Source: Arthrobacter woluwensis
Lineage (GTDB): Bacteria > Actinomycetota > Actinomycetes > Actinomycetales > Micrococcaceae
Direction of reading: 5' to 3'
Length of the DNA: 64,000 nucleotides
Assembly: GCF_900105345.1 (NCBI RefSeq)
Contig: NZ_FNSN01000003.1
Location: 3,100,001-3,164,000, forward strand
Numbering within the stretch: position 1 is the stretch's first letter; every line of letters starts with the position of its first letter. Below, piece by piece: positions 52,982-61,488 of the stretch. A program made the translations under genes and the position numbers. The notes below the pieces were generated by a model that searched no databases, was not told the origin of the DNA, and saw only the letters and a list, made by a program, of their open reading frames with translations.

Positions 52982-54946
52982 GTGACCACGCTCACCCGCG
53001 TACCCGCGGATCCTTCCGACCCCCGCAAGCGCACCACGCTCCGGGAGTGGCTGATGGCGGAGACCGCCGAAGGCGCTGGAAAGCAGACCGGCCCCCACGG
53101 CCTGGCCGACCAGCACCACCGGAAGACCTGGTGGCAGGTGATGTGCCTGACCGGCGTCGATTACTTCTCCACCCTGGGTTACCAACCGGCGATCGCCGCG
53201 CTCGCTGCAGGACTGCTCTCCCCCCTGGCCACCATCATCCTGGTGGTGGTCACCCTGGCCGGTGCCCTCCCCGTGTACCGGCGCGTGGCGAAGGAGAGCC
53301 CTCGCGGCGAGGGCTCCATCGCCATGCTTGAGCGCCTCCTCCCCCGTTGGGGCGGCAAACTCGTGGTGCTCGCGCTCCTCGGGTTTGCCGCCACCGACTT
53401 CATGATCACCATGACGCTCTCCGCGGCCGACGCCTCCGCGCACCTCACCCACAACCCCTTCGCGCCCGAGTTCCTGCACGGTCAGGAGCTCGTGATCACC
53501 CTGGCCCTGCTGGCCGGGCTGGGCATCGTGTTCCTGCGCGGCTTCTCCGAGGCCATCAAGGTGGCGGTGCTGCTGGTCGCCGCGTTCCTGGCGCTGAACC
53601 TCGTGGTGGTGCTGGTCTCCCTCCTTCACGTCTTCGCCTCGCCCGTCCTCGTCGGCGATTGGTGGACCGCCCTCAACCAGCAGCACGGGAACCCGGTCAT
53701 GATGATCGCCCTGGCCGTGCTCGTGTTCCCGAAGCTCGCCCTGGGCCTGTCCGGCTTCGAGACCGGCGTCGCCGTCATGCCGCAGATCCGCGGCGCACAA
53801 GGCGACACCGAGGAGAACCCCGCCGGCCGCATCCGCGGCGCCCATAAGCTCCTGACCACCAGCGCCATCATCATGTCCGCCTTCCTGGTGACGAGTTCGC
53901 TGTCCACCGTCATCCTCATCCCGGCCGAGGAGTTCCAGCCGGGCGGGAAGGCGAACGGGCGTGCCCTCGCCTTCCTGGCCCACCAGTACCTGGGCGACGG
54001 CTTCGGCACCGTGTACGACATCGCCACGATCGCCATCCTCTGGTTCGCCGGAGCCTCGGCCATGGCGGGACTCCTGAACCTCGTCCCCCGCTATCTGCCG
54101 CGCTACGGCATGGCACCCGCCTGGGCGCGCGCCATCCGTCCGCTGGTCCTGGTGTTCACCGTGGTCGCGTTCGTCATCACCGTGATCTTCGACGCCGACG
54201 TCGACGCCCAGGGCGGCGCGTACGCCACCGGCGTGCTGGTGCTGATCACCTCGGCCTCCGTCGCCGTGACGCTCGCCGCCCGCGACGCCGGCCAGAAGAA
54301 GACCATGCTGGCGTTCGGGCTCGTAGCCACCGTCTTCGTCTACACGACGATCGCGAACATGGTGGAGCGCCCGGACGGCATTAAGATCGCCGCCGTCTTC
54401 ATCCTGGGCATTCTCGTGGTGAGCTTCGCATCCCGTGTCCGGCGGTCGTTCGAGCTCCGGGCCACCACCATCAAGCTCGATGAGCAGGCCCTGCAGTTCC
54501 TGGCGTCGGAGGAGGAAGGGCCCATCCGGCTCATCGCCCACGAGCCCAAGTCCACGGCGGCTCAGCGGTACATCACCAAGTTCAAGCACGCCCAGCTGGC
54601 CAGCCACCTGCCCGGCACGGACGCCATGTTCATCGAGGTGGTGGTGGAGGACAGCTCCGATTTCGAGGAGGAGTTGCTCGTCCAGGGCAAGATCCGGCAC
54701 GGCTACCGTGTCCTGGAGGTCCACAGCGGCAACGTCCCGAACACGCTCGCCGCGGTGCTCCTGCACCTGCGCGACGTCACGGGCCTCATGCCCCACATCT
54801 ATTTCCGCTGGACCGAGGGCAACCCGATCTCCAACCTGCTGAAGTACCTCTTCTTCGGCGAAGGCGAGATCGCGCCGGTGACCCGCGAAGTGCTGCGCGA
54901 AGCCGAGCCCGACATCACCCGGAGGCCCTGGGTCCACGTGGGGTGA
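52982..54946 (+). CDS. APC-superfamily permease, KimA-like (putative potassium importer)
   Basis: A 654-residue protein with about 12 predicted helices up to residue 480 and a soluble C-terminal domain of about 170 residues. Segments such as [34 protein letters not shown], and [17 protein letters not shown] fall at the positions of the conserved segments of the Bacillus KimA (YdaO) potassium/proton symporter as I remember them. Generic annotation would be amino-acid permease. The GTG at 52982 is chosen because AGGAGA lies 5-6 nt upstream; the GTG at 52937 has none. No c-di-AMP riboswitch fits in the short leader. The transported species is not certain. Confidence 0.75.
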   Translation: MTTLTRVPADPSDPRKRTTLREWLMAETAEGAGKQTGPHGLADQHHRKTWWQVMCLTGVDYFSTLGYQPAIAALAAGLLSPLATIILVVVTLAGALPVYRRVAKESPRGEGSIAMLERLLPRWGGKLVVLALLGFAATDFMITMTLSAADASAHLTHNPFAPEFLHGQELVITLALLAGLGIVFLRGFSEAIKVAVLLVAAFLALNLVVVLVSLLHVFASPVLVGDWWTALNQQHGNPVMMIALAVLVFPKLALGLSGFETGVAVMPQIRGAQGDTEENPAGRIRGAHKLLTTSAIIMSAFLVTSSLSTVILIPAEEFQPGGKANGRALAFLAHQYLGDGFGTVYDIATIAILWFAGASAMAGLLNLVPRYLPRYGMAPAWARAIRPLVLVFTVVAFVITVIFDADVDAQGGAYATGVLVLITSASVAVTLAARDAGQKKTMLAFGLVATVFVYTTIANMVERPDGIKIAAVFILGILVVSFASRVRRSFELRATTIKLDEQALQFLASEEEGPIRLIAHEPKSTAAQRYITKFKHAQLASHLPGTDAMFIEVVVEDSSDFEEELLVQGKIRHGYRVLEVHSGNVPNTLAAVLLHLRDVTGLMPHIYFRWTEGNPISNLLKYLFFGEGEIAPVTREVLREAEPDITRRPWVHVG

Positions 54947-55015
54947 GGCGAGGGGCATGGTGTGAGTTTGAGGGCCACCCGGACCGTGGCACCCGTGAGT
55001 TCACCCGCCCCGAAC

Positions 55016-55088
55016 GCTGAACTCGCTATGGAGGGTTTGAGATCGCTACAGCCGGTAGCGATCTCAAACCCTCCATAGCGAGTTCAGC
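55016..55088. repeat. 73-bp palindrome, family III, upstream copy
   Basis: Arms 55016-55049 and 55055-55088 are perfect over 34 bp with a 5-nt loop. The arm starts GCTGAACTCGCTATGGAGGG and ends in a variant of the same GAACTCGCT word. The palindrome lies between the KimA-like gene and the second DUF559-type gene. No T-tract follows. Confidence 0.92.
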
Positions 55089-55151
55089 TAGTCGTCCCGT
55101 TCTCGGGGAGAATCCTGGCCGCCAGTCATCCACATGGCCGTCCGGGTTCAC

Positions 55152-55157
55152 TAAACT
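55152..55157 (+). promoter_or_regulatory. -10 box for DUF559-type copy 2
   Basis: TAAACT, followed by the ribosome-binding site GGAGGATGGGG before the ATG at 55185. Confidence 0.4.
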
Positions 55158-55184
55158 GCGGACTGAACGCCGGAGGATGGGGAC

Positions 55185-56138
55185 ATGTCACCTCTCCCCG
55201 CCACTCCCTGGCTGCCACCAGACCAGGAGCACTGGACCACCGCTGAGCTTGAATACCTTGGTATTGGACGCACCGCGCGACGGCGGTTGATCACCACTGG
55301 GGACCTCGCCCGGTTGCGCCCCGGCCTCTTCGCGCGGAGACGTACTGCTTCATCGCCCGGGCTGTGTGAAATGGCTGATCAGACGCTTCGCGCACATGCG
55401 CACCGGTCCGCGACCAGACCCGACGCCGCCTATGTGTACAGTCACACCTCGGCTGCGCGGCTCAGGGGTTTGAAATTCCTCCGCGATAGCAGCGTCATCC
55501 ATGTGTCGTGCGCCAGCAATCCGTGCCCGCGACGCCTCGGCGCCGGGGTCCGGACCCATATCGTCCGGCTGCCAGAGGAACACATAGAGGAGATCGCCGG
55601 GATCCGTTGCACCACACTGGAACGCACCATCATCGACTGTGCACGGATCATGCCCCTCGAAGACGCGGTCGTCCTGGCCGATCAAGCGCTGAGTCTTGGA
55701 GCAGACCGTGGCCTGCTGCTGAGAATGCTGGACGGGATGGCCGGATACCGAGGGGTCGTGAACGTTCGACGAGTGGTGGAGCTGGCGGATCCACGGAGCG
55801 AGTCGGTGGCGGAATCCCGCGCCCGTCTTCTGTTCCATCATGAGAACATCCCCCAGCCCGTCCCGCAATGGCGGGTCATGACACCCCTGGGCCCGCGATA
55901 CCTCGACTTCGCCTGGCCGGAAGCCATGCTGGCCGCGGAATTCGACGGGAAAGTCAAGTATTTCGGTGAGAAGCCCACGGACCAGGCGCTCTACGAGGAA
56001 CGGCTTCGCGAGCGGCACTTGATGGAACTCGGCTGGCGGTTCGTGAGGCTGACGTGGACGGATCTGGAACGACCTGGCGAGGTCCGTCGCAGGATCACCT
56101 CGACGCTACGCGGATCGGCGCCGCCTTCCCACCCGTGA
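55185..56138 (+). CDS. AbiEi-antitoxin-like / DUF559-type protein, copy 2
   Basis: A 317-residue protein with the same architecture as the protein at 6097-7209. The winged helix is RTARRRLITTGDLARLRPGL (residues 29-48). The middle holds YSHTSAARLRGL and CTTLERTIIDCARI. The C-terminal nuclease-like part has ESVAESRARLLFHHENIPQP, YLDFAWPEAMLAAEFDGKVK and GWRFVRLTWTDLER. E...D..WPE...AEFDGK.KY again matches the metal site pattern of Vsr/PD-(D/E)XK nucleases. It lacks the long linker of copy 1. GGAGGATGGGG precedes the ATG. Family III palindromes flank it, 96 bases before the start and 37 bases after the stop. Identity with copy 1 is limited, so this is an old duplication or independent gain. Confidence 0.77.
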   Translation: MSPLPATPWLPPDQEHWTTAELEYLGIGRTARRRLITTGDLARLRPGLFARRRTASSPGLCEMADQTLRAHAHRSATRPDAAYVYSHTSAARLRGLKFLRDSSVIHVSCASNPCPRRLGAGVRTHIVRLPEEHIEEIAGIRCTTLERTIIDCARIMPLEDAVVLADQALSLGADRGLLLRMLDGMAGYRGVVNVRRVVELADPRSESVAESRARLLFHHENIPQPVPQWRVMTPLGPRYLDFAWPEAMLAAEFDGKVKYFGEKPTDQALYEERLRERHLMELGWRFVRLTWTDLERPGEVRRRITSTLRGSAPPSHP

Positions 56139-56175
56139 ACTCGTCATCGCCCGGCTCACCTCCCGGTTTCAGGTC

Positions 56176-56242
56176 GAACTCGCTGAGGAGGGGTTGAACT
56201 CGCTGCCGAGGGCAACGAGTTCAACCCCTCCTCAGCGAGTTC
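56176..56242. repeat. 67-bp palindrome, family III, downstream copy
   Basis: Arms 56176-56207 and 56211-56242 pair over 32 bp with one mismatch; loop 3 nt. Each arm contains GAACTCGCT twice or nearly so, and the arm aligns with that of the palindrome at 55016-55088. Confidence 0.92.
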
Positions 56243-56259
56243 AGCGGTGGTCCGGATCC

Positions 56260-56275
56260 GCTATAGCGAGTTCAG
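56260..56275. repeat. Partial family III element
   Basis: GCTATAGCGAGTTCAG repeats the outer end of the family III arms (TAGCGAGTTCAG) 18 bases after the complete palindrome, and may be a truncated copy. Confidence 0.65.
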
Positions 56276-56363
56276 GGATCACCACCCCGGGCCTTGCGGG
56301 TCCAGCGCACAGATCGACTCGTCAGCGAGCGCCCGGCCCCGCACGGCCCTCCGCACGAAACCC

Positions 56364-56939
56364 CTACGCCGCGGCGGCGGGGACCAGGACCCAGAGGACC
56401 TCGACTTCCTCGTCGGTCGGGTTCAGCCAGGTGTGCGGTTCGCGGCCGGGGAAGCTCAGGGTGTCGCCGGCGGAGAGTTCGTAGCGTTCGTTGGAGAGGA
56501 TCAGCACGATCCGGCCCCTGACCACGTGCAGCACGTCCACATCGCAGTCCACGGAGTACAGCTCCGTTTCGCCCTTGCCCCCGGGCTCGATGACTCCCCT
56601 CAGCAACTGGACCCGCCGTTCGGAACGCGCCGTGAGCAGGGTCTCCACGATCCCATCACCGCCGAAGGAGATCTTGGGCGCTTCGTCCGCGCGGGTCAGG
56701 GCCACATCGGTCGCCGCGAACAAGTCACCGATGTCCACCGAGAGGACCTGGCAGAGCGTCACCAGGGATGCCACGGACGGGGAGGTGAGATCGCGTTCCA
56801 CTCGGGACAGGAAGCCCTTGGTCAGGCCGGTCACGTCGGCCACCTGCTCGATCGTCATGCGCTGAGCCTTGCGGGCCGCGCGGATCCGCGACCCGATGTT
56901 GATCGGCGCGTTGCTCGGCTCGATGGGGAGGGCTTTCAT
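56364..56939 (-). CDS. XRE-family regulator with C-terminal cupin domain
   Basis: A 191-residue regulator. The HTH lies at residues 15-70 (IGSRIRAARKAQRMTIEQVA, TGLTKGFLSRVERDLTSPSV). The cupin occupies about 110-185, with ETELYSVDCDVDVLHVVRG and PGREPHTWLNP; metal-binding His are mostly absent, so it probably binds a small ligand. Regulators of this form (PuuR type) often control polyamine or amino-acid genes, which fits the nearby ureohydrolase and permease, although the DUF559-type locus lies between. AAAGG precedes the ATG by 5 nt. Confidence 0.87.
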   Translation of the reverse strand: MKALPIEPSNAPINIGSRIRAARKAQRMTIEQVADVTGLTKGFLSRVERDLTSPSVASLVTLCQVLSVDIGDLFAATDVALTRADEAPKISFGGDGIVETLLTARSERRVQLLRGVIEPGGKGETELYSVDCDVDVLHVVRGRIVLILSNERYELSAGDTLSFPGREPHTWLNPTDEEVEVLWVLVPAAAA

Positions 56940-57302
56940 GATGGCCTTTCATTCACGGGCGCCGCTCGAGGTGGGGGGATCCACGAGTTGGGCACGGAAG
57001 TGTTCCCGGTCACGTTGGGCTGCTTCTGGAAGCGAGTTTAGTACCAGGGATCAAGTTATGCCTGCACCTCAACTCGGTTCCGCTCGCGCCCGAGTCCCCC
57101 CGACTCAACACCGCGTCACAGGGCAGTCGGCGAGCCGCCGATCCCTGCCGCACTCCGCCGTCGTCGGCTACAGTGTAGTCAGCTTCACGAGAGGTGGCGC
57201 CAAGCTCCGACTGGCCACCCGCCAACCCCATGTTCACGGGTGGCTCGGATGCAGAAGCGGCCCCGTTCTCCTGGCGGGGCAAGAGCACACGCAAGGATTC
57301 TC
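56940..57302. other. Promoter region between XRE-cupin gene and the small ORF
   Basis: Divergent region. A TACAGT box at 57169-57174 on the plus strand may serve the downstream small gene. On the minus strand, TAAACT occurs about 90 bases before the XRE-cupin start. Nothing else was recognised. Confidence 0.4.
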
Positions 57303-57605
57303 ATGTCCGTCACCGTCCTGCCTGCCGTCGATCTCCAGAGCGGCCACGTCACCCTGTTTCTCCACGGCGCCAGCCACCACTACTTCTGCGCGCAGCCGCA
57401 CCAGCTGATCGACGCGCTGAACCGGGCGGTCCGTCCCCCGGCTTGGGAGCACGACGGCGTGCTGACGGTCCGCATCGCGACCACCGGACGGCGGGACGGA
57501 CGGGAGCTCCGCTTCAGCCTGCAGCCCCTGTCCGGATTGCGGTCCACCGAAACCGGAAGCGTCGGTGAACCGTCCGAAAATCCGCGGAATTTCGCGCTAC
57601 AGTGA
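57303..57605 (+). CDS. Hypothetical protein, 100 residues
   Basis: No family recognised. AAGGA lies 6 nt before the ATG. The first 65 residues look like a compact alpha/beta domain: VTVLPAVDLQSGHVTLFLHG with HHYFCAQPHQLIDALNRAV. The final 30 residues are low in hydrophobics and look disordered. It contains no signal peptide or membrane segment. The stop codon overlaps a TACAGT box that may start the next gene. Confidence 0.5.
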   Translation: MSVTVLPAVDLQSGHVTLFLHGASHHYFCAQPHQLIDALNRAVRPPAWEHDGVLTVRIATTGRRDGRELRFSLQPLSGLRSTETGSVGEPSENPRNFALQ

Positions 57606-57656
57606 GGGCTGCGCAATGGGGCGCCACCTCCGACCACACCTCAGGAGCAGGATCCC

Positions 57657-58748
57657 ATGAACACCCCTCAGGCCTCGCCCGCCGATATCCGGCGCTGGCA
57701 GCAGTACCTCGCGGACGAACGCGCCGAAGCCTCCGTGTACCGCGATCTGGCCGCCCGTCGGGAAGGTGAGGAGAAGGCCATCCTCCTGGCCCTCGCCGAA
57801 GCAGAAGGCCGGCATGAAGCCCACTGGCTGGCCCTGCTGGGCGATCAGGCGGACAAGCCCCGTCATGCCTCCCTCAACAGCCGATTCCTGGGCTTCCTGG
57901 CCCGGAACTTCGGCTCCGTGTTCGTCCTGGCGCTGGCACAGCGGGCCGAGGGCCGTTCCCCGTACGCGACCGATCCCCACGCCACCCCCGCCATGGCCGC
58001 CGATGAGCAGATCCATGAAGAGGTGGTGCGCGGCCTCGCGACCCGCGGTCGTGCCCGCCTCTCGGGAACGTTCCGCGCCGCAGTGTTCGGTGCGAACGAC
58101 GGCCTGGTCAGCAACCTCTCCCTCGTCATGGGCATGGCCGCGACCGGCGTCGACAGCCAGGTGGTCCTGTTCAGCGGCGTCGCCGGATTGCTGGCAGGCG
58201 CCCTCTCGATGGGCGCGGGCGAATACGTCTCGGTCCGTTCGCAGCGGGAACTCCTGGAGGCCAGCCGGCCCACGCAGATCACGCTCGACGCCGCTCCTCG
58301 CCTTGATCTGGAACACAACGAGCTCGTCCTGGTCTACCTGGCGCGCGGCATGAGCCGGGAGGCCGCCGAGCACCGCGCCGCGGAACGGATGGGACGCTTC
58401 AGCTGCGATTGCGACCCGAGTCTGTCCCTCCAGCCCGAGGCCCCGGAGACCACGAACGAGCATGAGGAGATCGGCACGGCCTGGGGAGCCGCGTCGTCCA
58501 GCTTCTGCTTCTTCGCCTCCGGCGCGCTCATCCCGATCCTGCCGTTCCTCTTCGGCATGAGCGGCTTCGGCGCTCTGGCGCTGGCCGTGGTCCTGGTGGG
58601 CCTGGTGCTGCTCGGCACCGGCGCGGTCGTGGGGCTCCTCTCCGGCACCTCTCCGCTCAGCCGCGCGCTGCGCCAGCTGCTGATCGGACTCGGCGCGGCC
58701 GGGGCGACCTACCTTCTGGGCCTGCTGTTCGGGGCCACGGTCGGCTGA
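57657..58748 (+). CDS. VIT/CCC1-type metal transporter with N-terminal ferritin-like domain
   Basis: A 363-residue protein similar in plan to MbfA. Residues 10-130 form a rubrerythrin-like helical domain with possible diiron ligands Glu21, Glu24, Glu50 and His53 (ERAE and EGRH). Residues 135-360 form the VIT1 domain: RAAVFGANDGLVSNLSLVMG, GLLAGALSMGAGEYVSVRSQ, and the acidic cytosolic segment before SFCFFASGALIPILPF. It probably exports iron or manganese from the cell. AGGAGC lies about 9 nt before the ATG. Confidence 0.88.
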   Translation: MNTPQASPADIRRWQQYLADERAEASVYRDLAARREGEEKAILLALAEAEGRHEAHWLALLGDQADKPRHASLNSRFLGFLARNFGSVFVLALAQRAEGRSPYATDPHATPAMAADEQIHEEVVRGLATRGRARLSGTFRAAVFGANDGLVSNLSLVMGMAATGVDSQVVLFSGVAGLLAGALSMGAGEYVSVRSQRELLEASRPTQITLDAAPRLDLEHNELVLVYLARGMSREAAEHRAAERMGRFSCDCDPSLSLQPEAPETTNEHEEIGTAWGAASSSFCFFASGALIPILPFLFGMSGFGALALAVVLVGLVLLGTGAVVGLLSGTSPLSRALRQLLIGLGAAGATYLLGLLFGATVG

Positions 58749-58770
58749 CCCTCCCCCTGACCGACGACGG

Positions 58771-58804
58771 CGCACCCTCCCCTGGCACACAGGCGAAGGG
58801 TGCG
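58771..58804 (+). terminator. Hairpin terminator after the VIT gene
   Basis: Perfect 8-bp arms CGCACCCT / AGGGTGCG at 58771-58778 and 58797-58804, followed by TCTTTG. Confidence 0.6.
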
Positions 58805-58854
58805 TCTTTGCCCACATACGGTGGCCGCCGACGCCGCCCCTCGCACCCTCTGCG

Positions 58855-58860
58855 TAGAGT
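58855..58860 (+). promoter_or_regulatory. -10 box for the ydcF-like gene
   Basis: TAGAGT, 18 nt before the ATG at 58879. Confidence 0.45.
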
Positions 58861-58878
58861 TACGTGCGGGAGGAACGT

Positions 58879-59910
58879 ATGGACAACATCACCAGGGTGA
58901 TCCTGGAGAACATCACCACGGTGCTCGCCATCGTGTTCGCACTGGCCGCCGCGGTGAGCACCTGGAGGGACCGCCGCCGCATGAGGAACGGGGTCTTCCT
59001 GCTCCTCGCGCTGGGCTTCGCGCTGCTGAGCCTGGGCCGGAATGACGAGACGGCGTGGCTGCTGCTGATCGTCGTGCTGCTCGCCATTCTCGCGGTGCCC
59101 GTGCTCGGGCTCTTCCTCGTGGTGAACGGCGTCGTCATGCTGCGGCGCGAGGGACGGTCCCTGGCGAATCTGCTGTCGCTCGCTGTGGGCCTGCTCGTGC
59201 TGTTCGCCCCCTTCCTGCTGGGGCTGCTCGAACGGTTCGCCGGAGGTCCCGAGGCGCCCATCTGGGTAAGCATGGTCCCCTTCCTTCTGTTCATGCTGGT
59301 CGCCTATGTGGGCTTCGTCTTCTGCGCGTTCCTCCTGTACTCCTTCATCTATGCGCGCACGCGGAGCAAACAGGTGCCGGATTACGTCATCATCCTCGGG
59401 TCCGGGCTGATCGGAGGCAAGGTCCCCCCGCTCCTCGCAGGGCGCTTGGACAAGGCGGTGCAGATCCACCGGGCGGCGCCCGAAGGATCCCGCCCGGTCC
59501 TGATTCCCAGTGGGGGCCAAGGGCCTGACGAGACCCGTAGCGAAGGCGCCGCCATGGCCGAATACCTGGTGGACGCGGGCGTTACGGAGACCGACGTCCT
59601 CCCGGAGACCGAGGCCCGCACGACGATGGAGAATCTCGAGTTCTCCCGGGCCCTCATGACGAAAAAGGACCCCGTCGTGACGGTCACGACCAGCAGTTAC
59701 CACGTGTTCCGGGCAGCGATGTACACCCGCCGGGCGGGCATGAAGGCGGTGGTGCGGGGCTCGAAGACCGCGGCCTACTTCGTCCCGAGCGCATTCCTGC
59801 GGGAGTTCGTCGCCGTGTTCCTGCAGTACAAGTGGATCAACTTCGGCGTGTGTGCGGCGATCGTGCTCGGATGTCTCGCGCTGCTCTGGGAGTCCTACCG
59901 CTGGTCATGA
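58879..59910 (+). CDS. YdcF-family (DUF218) membrane protein
   Basis: A 343-residue protein with about four N-terminal helices, a helix near 150-170, and a C-terminal helix. The DUF218 domain spans about 170-300: PDYVIILGSGLIGGKVPPLLAGRLDKAV (pieces), PSGGQGPDETRSEGAAMAEYLVDAG, and TTMENLEFSRALM. In the family it is implicated in cell-envelope metabolism (SanA/ElyC), with unknown chemistry. The start at 58879 has GGGAGGA 5 nt upstream, while the earlier GTG has none. Its stop overlaps that of the convergent MarR gene. Confidence 0.85.
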   Translation: MDNITRVILENITTVLAIVFALAAAVSTWRDRRRMRNGVFLLLALGFALLSLGRNDETAWLLLIVVLLAILAVPVLGLFLVVNGVVMLRREGRSLANLLSLAVGLLVLFAPFLLGLLERFAGGPEAPIWVSMVPFLLFMLVAYVGFVFCAFLLYSFIYARTRSKQVPDYVIILGSGLIGGKVPPLLAGRLDKAVQIHRAAPEGSRPVLIPSGGQGPDETRSEGAAMAEYLVDAGVTETDVLPETEARTTMENLEFSRALMTKKDPVVTVTTSSYHVFRAAMYTRRAGMKAVVRGSKTAAYFVPSAFLREFVAVFLQYKWINFGVCAAIVLGCLALLWESYRWS

Positions 59911-60411
59911 CATCCTCCGGAAGGTGCGGAACCGGGAATCGCGCAGCGCGCCGATGGTGTCGGTGAGGAATTTCTCGACGATCGCGAGTTCCCCATCGTC
60001 GAAGGACCGAGCCACGTCGGTCAGGGCCTCGGCCTGAACCTCCAGGATCGAAAGAACGACGTTTCGCGCGCTCTCGGTCGGATGCAGGATGTTGAAACGG
60101 CGGTCCCGGGGATCAGGCTCGCGGATCAGATATCCGGCCTTCTCCAATCGCGCGACCAGGGTGGCGCTGGATGCCGAGGAGAGGTGGAGGTGTCTTTCGA
60201 TCATGCTGGCGGTGACCTGCCGGACACCGGATTCAGACAGCAGGTAACGGAGCGCAGCGAGATCAGTGGAGTTCACGTTGAGTTTCTCGCGGAGCCTCTC
60301 CCGCGCCTGCTCCACGGCGACGGTGAACTCCCGGAGATGATGGAGGGCGGTCAGGGCCTGGTCCGGACGATCGCTTTCCTGCCAGCGCCTGTCGATCACT
60401 TCGAGCGCCAT
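59905..60411 (-). CDS. MarR-family transcriptional regulator
   Basis: A 168-residue winged-helix protein. The HTH is LRYLLSESGVRQVTASMIERHLHLSSASSATLVARLEKAG (pieces) with wing LIREPDPRDRRFNILHPTE, the DxRxxR wing typical of MarR. Effector and targets unknown. GAGAAGG lies 10 nt before the ATG. Confidence 0.9.
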   Translation of the reverse strand: MALEVIDRRWQESDRPDQALTALHHLREFTVAVEQARERLREKLNVNSTDLAALRYLLSESGVRQVTASMIERHLHLSSASSATLVARLEKAGYLIREPDPRDRRFNILHPTESARNVVLSILEVQAEALTDVARSFDDGELAIVEKFLTDTIGALRDSRFRTFRRMS

Positions 60412-60566
60412 CGAAAATCAGCCTTCTCGATATCGGGGTACTACGGGCCCACGATCCCGGACTTCATTCCACGCACCCGGGATCAGTGGGGCGGCGCGCC
60501 GGCCGGGGTGCTCATCGCACCCCGGCCGCGCTGACGGGCGGGGTCGTCCCGCCGGCAACCGTCAGG
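60412..60566. other. MarR promoter region
   Basis: On the minus strand GATATCG and CGAGAAGG lie before the MarR start. GC-rich remainder with no gene. Confidence 0.4.
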
Positions 60567-60602
60567 GCCGGCACCCTCACGATGGCGTGAGTCGATGCCG
60601 GC
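60567..60602 (-). terminator. Probable hairpin after csbD
   Basis: GCCGGCA (60567-60573) pairs with TGCCGGC (60596-60602), and inner CTCAC pairs with GTGAG. Confidence 0.5.
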
Positions 60603-60617
60603 TCCGACGGCGGCACA

Positions 60618-60794
60618 TCACTTGTCCTTGAAGGCGTCCTTGACGTCCTCGCCGGCCTGCTTGACGTCACCCTTGGCCTGCTGAAGCTTGCCTTCAGCCT
60701 CCAGCTTGTGGTTGTCCGTCGCCTCGCCGATGACTTCCTTGGCCTTGCCGACCGCCTGATCGGCAGCGTTCTTGGCCTTGTCCGTGAAACTCAT
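60618..60794 (-). CDS. CsbD-family stress protein
   Basis: A 58-residue soluble protein: MSFTDKAKNAADQAVGKAKE at the start, with internal EAEGKLQQAKGDVKQAGEDV, the classic CsbD repeat of Lys, Ala, Gly and Gln. CsbD proteins are general-stress proteins of unknown mechanism. GGAAAGGA precedes the ATG. Forms a same-strand group with the GlsB-like and Asp23-like genes. Confidence 0.93.
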   Translation of the reverse strand: MSFTDKAKNAADQAVGKAKEVIGEATDNHKLEAEGKLQQAKGDVKQAGEDVKDAFKDK

Positions 60795-60864
60795 GATGTT
60801 CGTCCTTTCCGTTGATGCAGAAAACGATGGTGTGCCCTCTGGAGAGGGCGCTGAGGTGTGGCTC

Positions 60865-61128
60865 TCAAGCCCGGCTCTTGCGGGTCAGAGCCCCCCAGAC
60901 GACCAGGACCAGCACGGCGCCGCCGATCGCGAGCAGCCAGGACCCCAGGGACCAGAAGCTGTTGACGCCCTCGTGGAACAGTGCGGATCCGATCCAGCCG
61001 CCGACGAGGGCGCCGACGACGCCCAGGACGAGCGTCGAGAGCCAGCCGCCGCCGTGCTCACCCGGAGTGATGGCCTTGGCGATGGCGCCCGCGATCAGGC
61101 CGAGAATGATCCAACCGAGAAATCCCAT
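60865..61128 (-). CDS. GlsB/YeaQ/YmgE-family stress-response membrane protein
   Basis: An 87-residue protein with three predicted helices. MGFLGWIILGLIAGAIAKAI is the standard family start, and GALVGGWIGSALF is typical of the Gly-rich second helix. AGGAGA precedes the ATG at 61128 by 6 nt; the earlier TTG overlaps this site and is not a real start. Part of the stress group. Confidence 0.92.
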   Translation of the reverse strand: MGFLGWIILGLIAGAIAKAITPGEHGGGWLSTLVLGVVGALVGGWIGSALFHEGVNSFWSLGSWLLAIGGAVLVLVVWGALTRKSRA

Positions 61129-61173
61129 GATTTTTCTCCTCAAATAGTGCTGAACAGTGTGTGGTGAAGAATG

Positions 61174-61488
61174 TCAGGCGGTGGCCAAAGCGGGCTGGGA
61201 GCCCGACCGATGGTCCGCGTGGTGTGTGTCAGCCGCGGCTTCGACAGCGAAGCGGACGTGACGCTGGACGAAGCTCGCATCAAGCAGCTTCTCCATGTCC
61301 GGAATGAGCCGGTCCTCGACGAGGGCCATCACGGCCACCGGATTGGCAGTGCCGGTCATCGTGTACACGGCATGCAGCACGAGCCCGTCGGAGTCCTCCT
61401 CGACCCTGACGCTCGCATCGGCCAGCGCAGGGTGCGCCTTCGCCGCGTTGACAGAGGCCCTGGCGACCAGGCTCTGGTAGCTTTCCAT
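61174..61488 (-). CDS. Small Asp23/Gls24-like stress protein
   Basis: A 104-residue soluble protein. The pattern MESYQSLVARASVNAAKAHP, VRVEEDSDGLVLHAVYTM, and LVEDRLIPDMEKLLDASF resembles the shortened Asp23/Gls24 domain (alkaline-shock type) often found beside GlsB-like genes in actinobacteria. GGGAG lies 7 nt before the ATG at 61488. Assignment rests on weak similarity plus context. Confidence 0.6.
   Translation of the reverse strand: MESYQSLVARASVNAAKAHPALADASVRVEEDSDGLVLHAVYTMTGTANPVAVMALVEDRLIPDMEKLLDASFVQRHVRFAVEAAADTHHADHRSGSQPALATA

Noticed and set aside
52877-54958. A 693-codon open frame on the minus strand
   Set aside because: Antisense of the KimA-like permease; composition is low-complexity.
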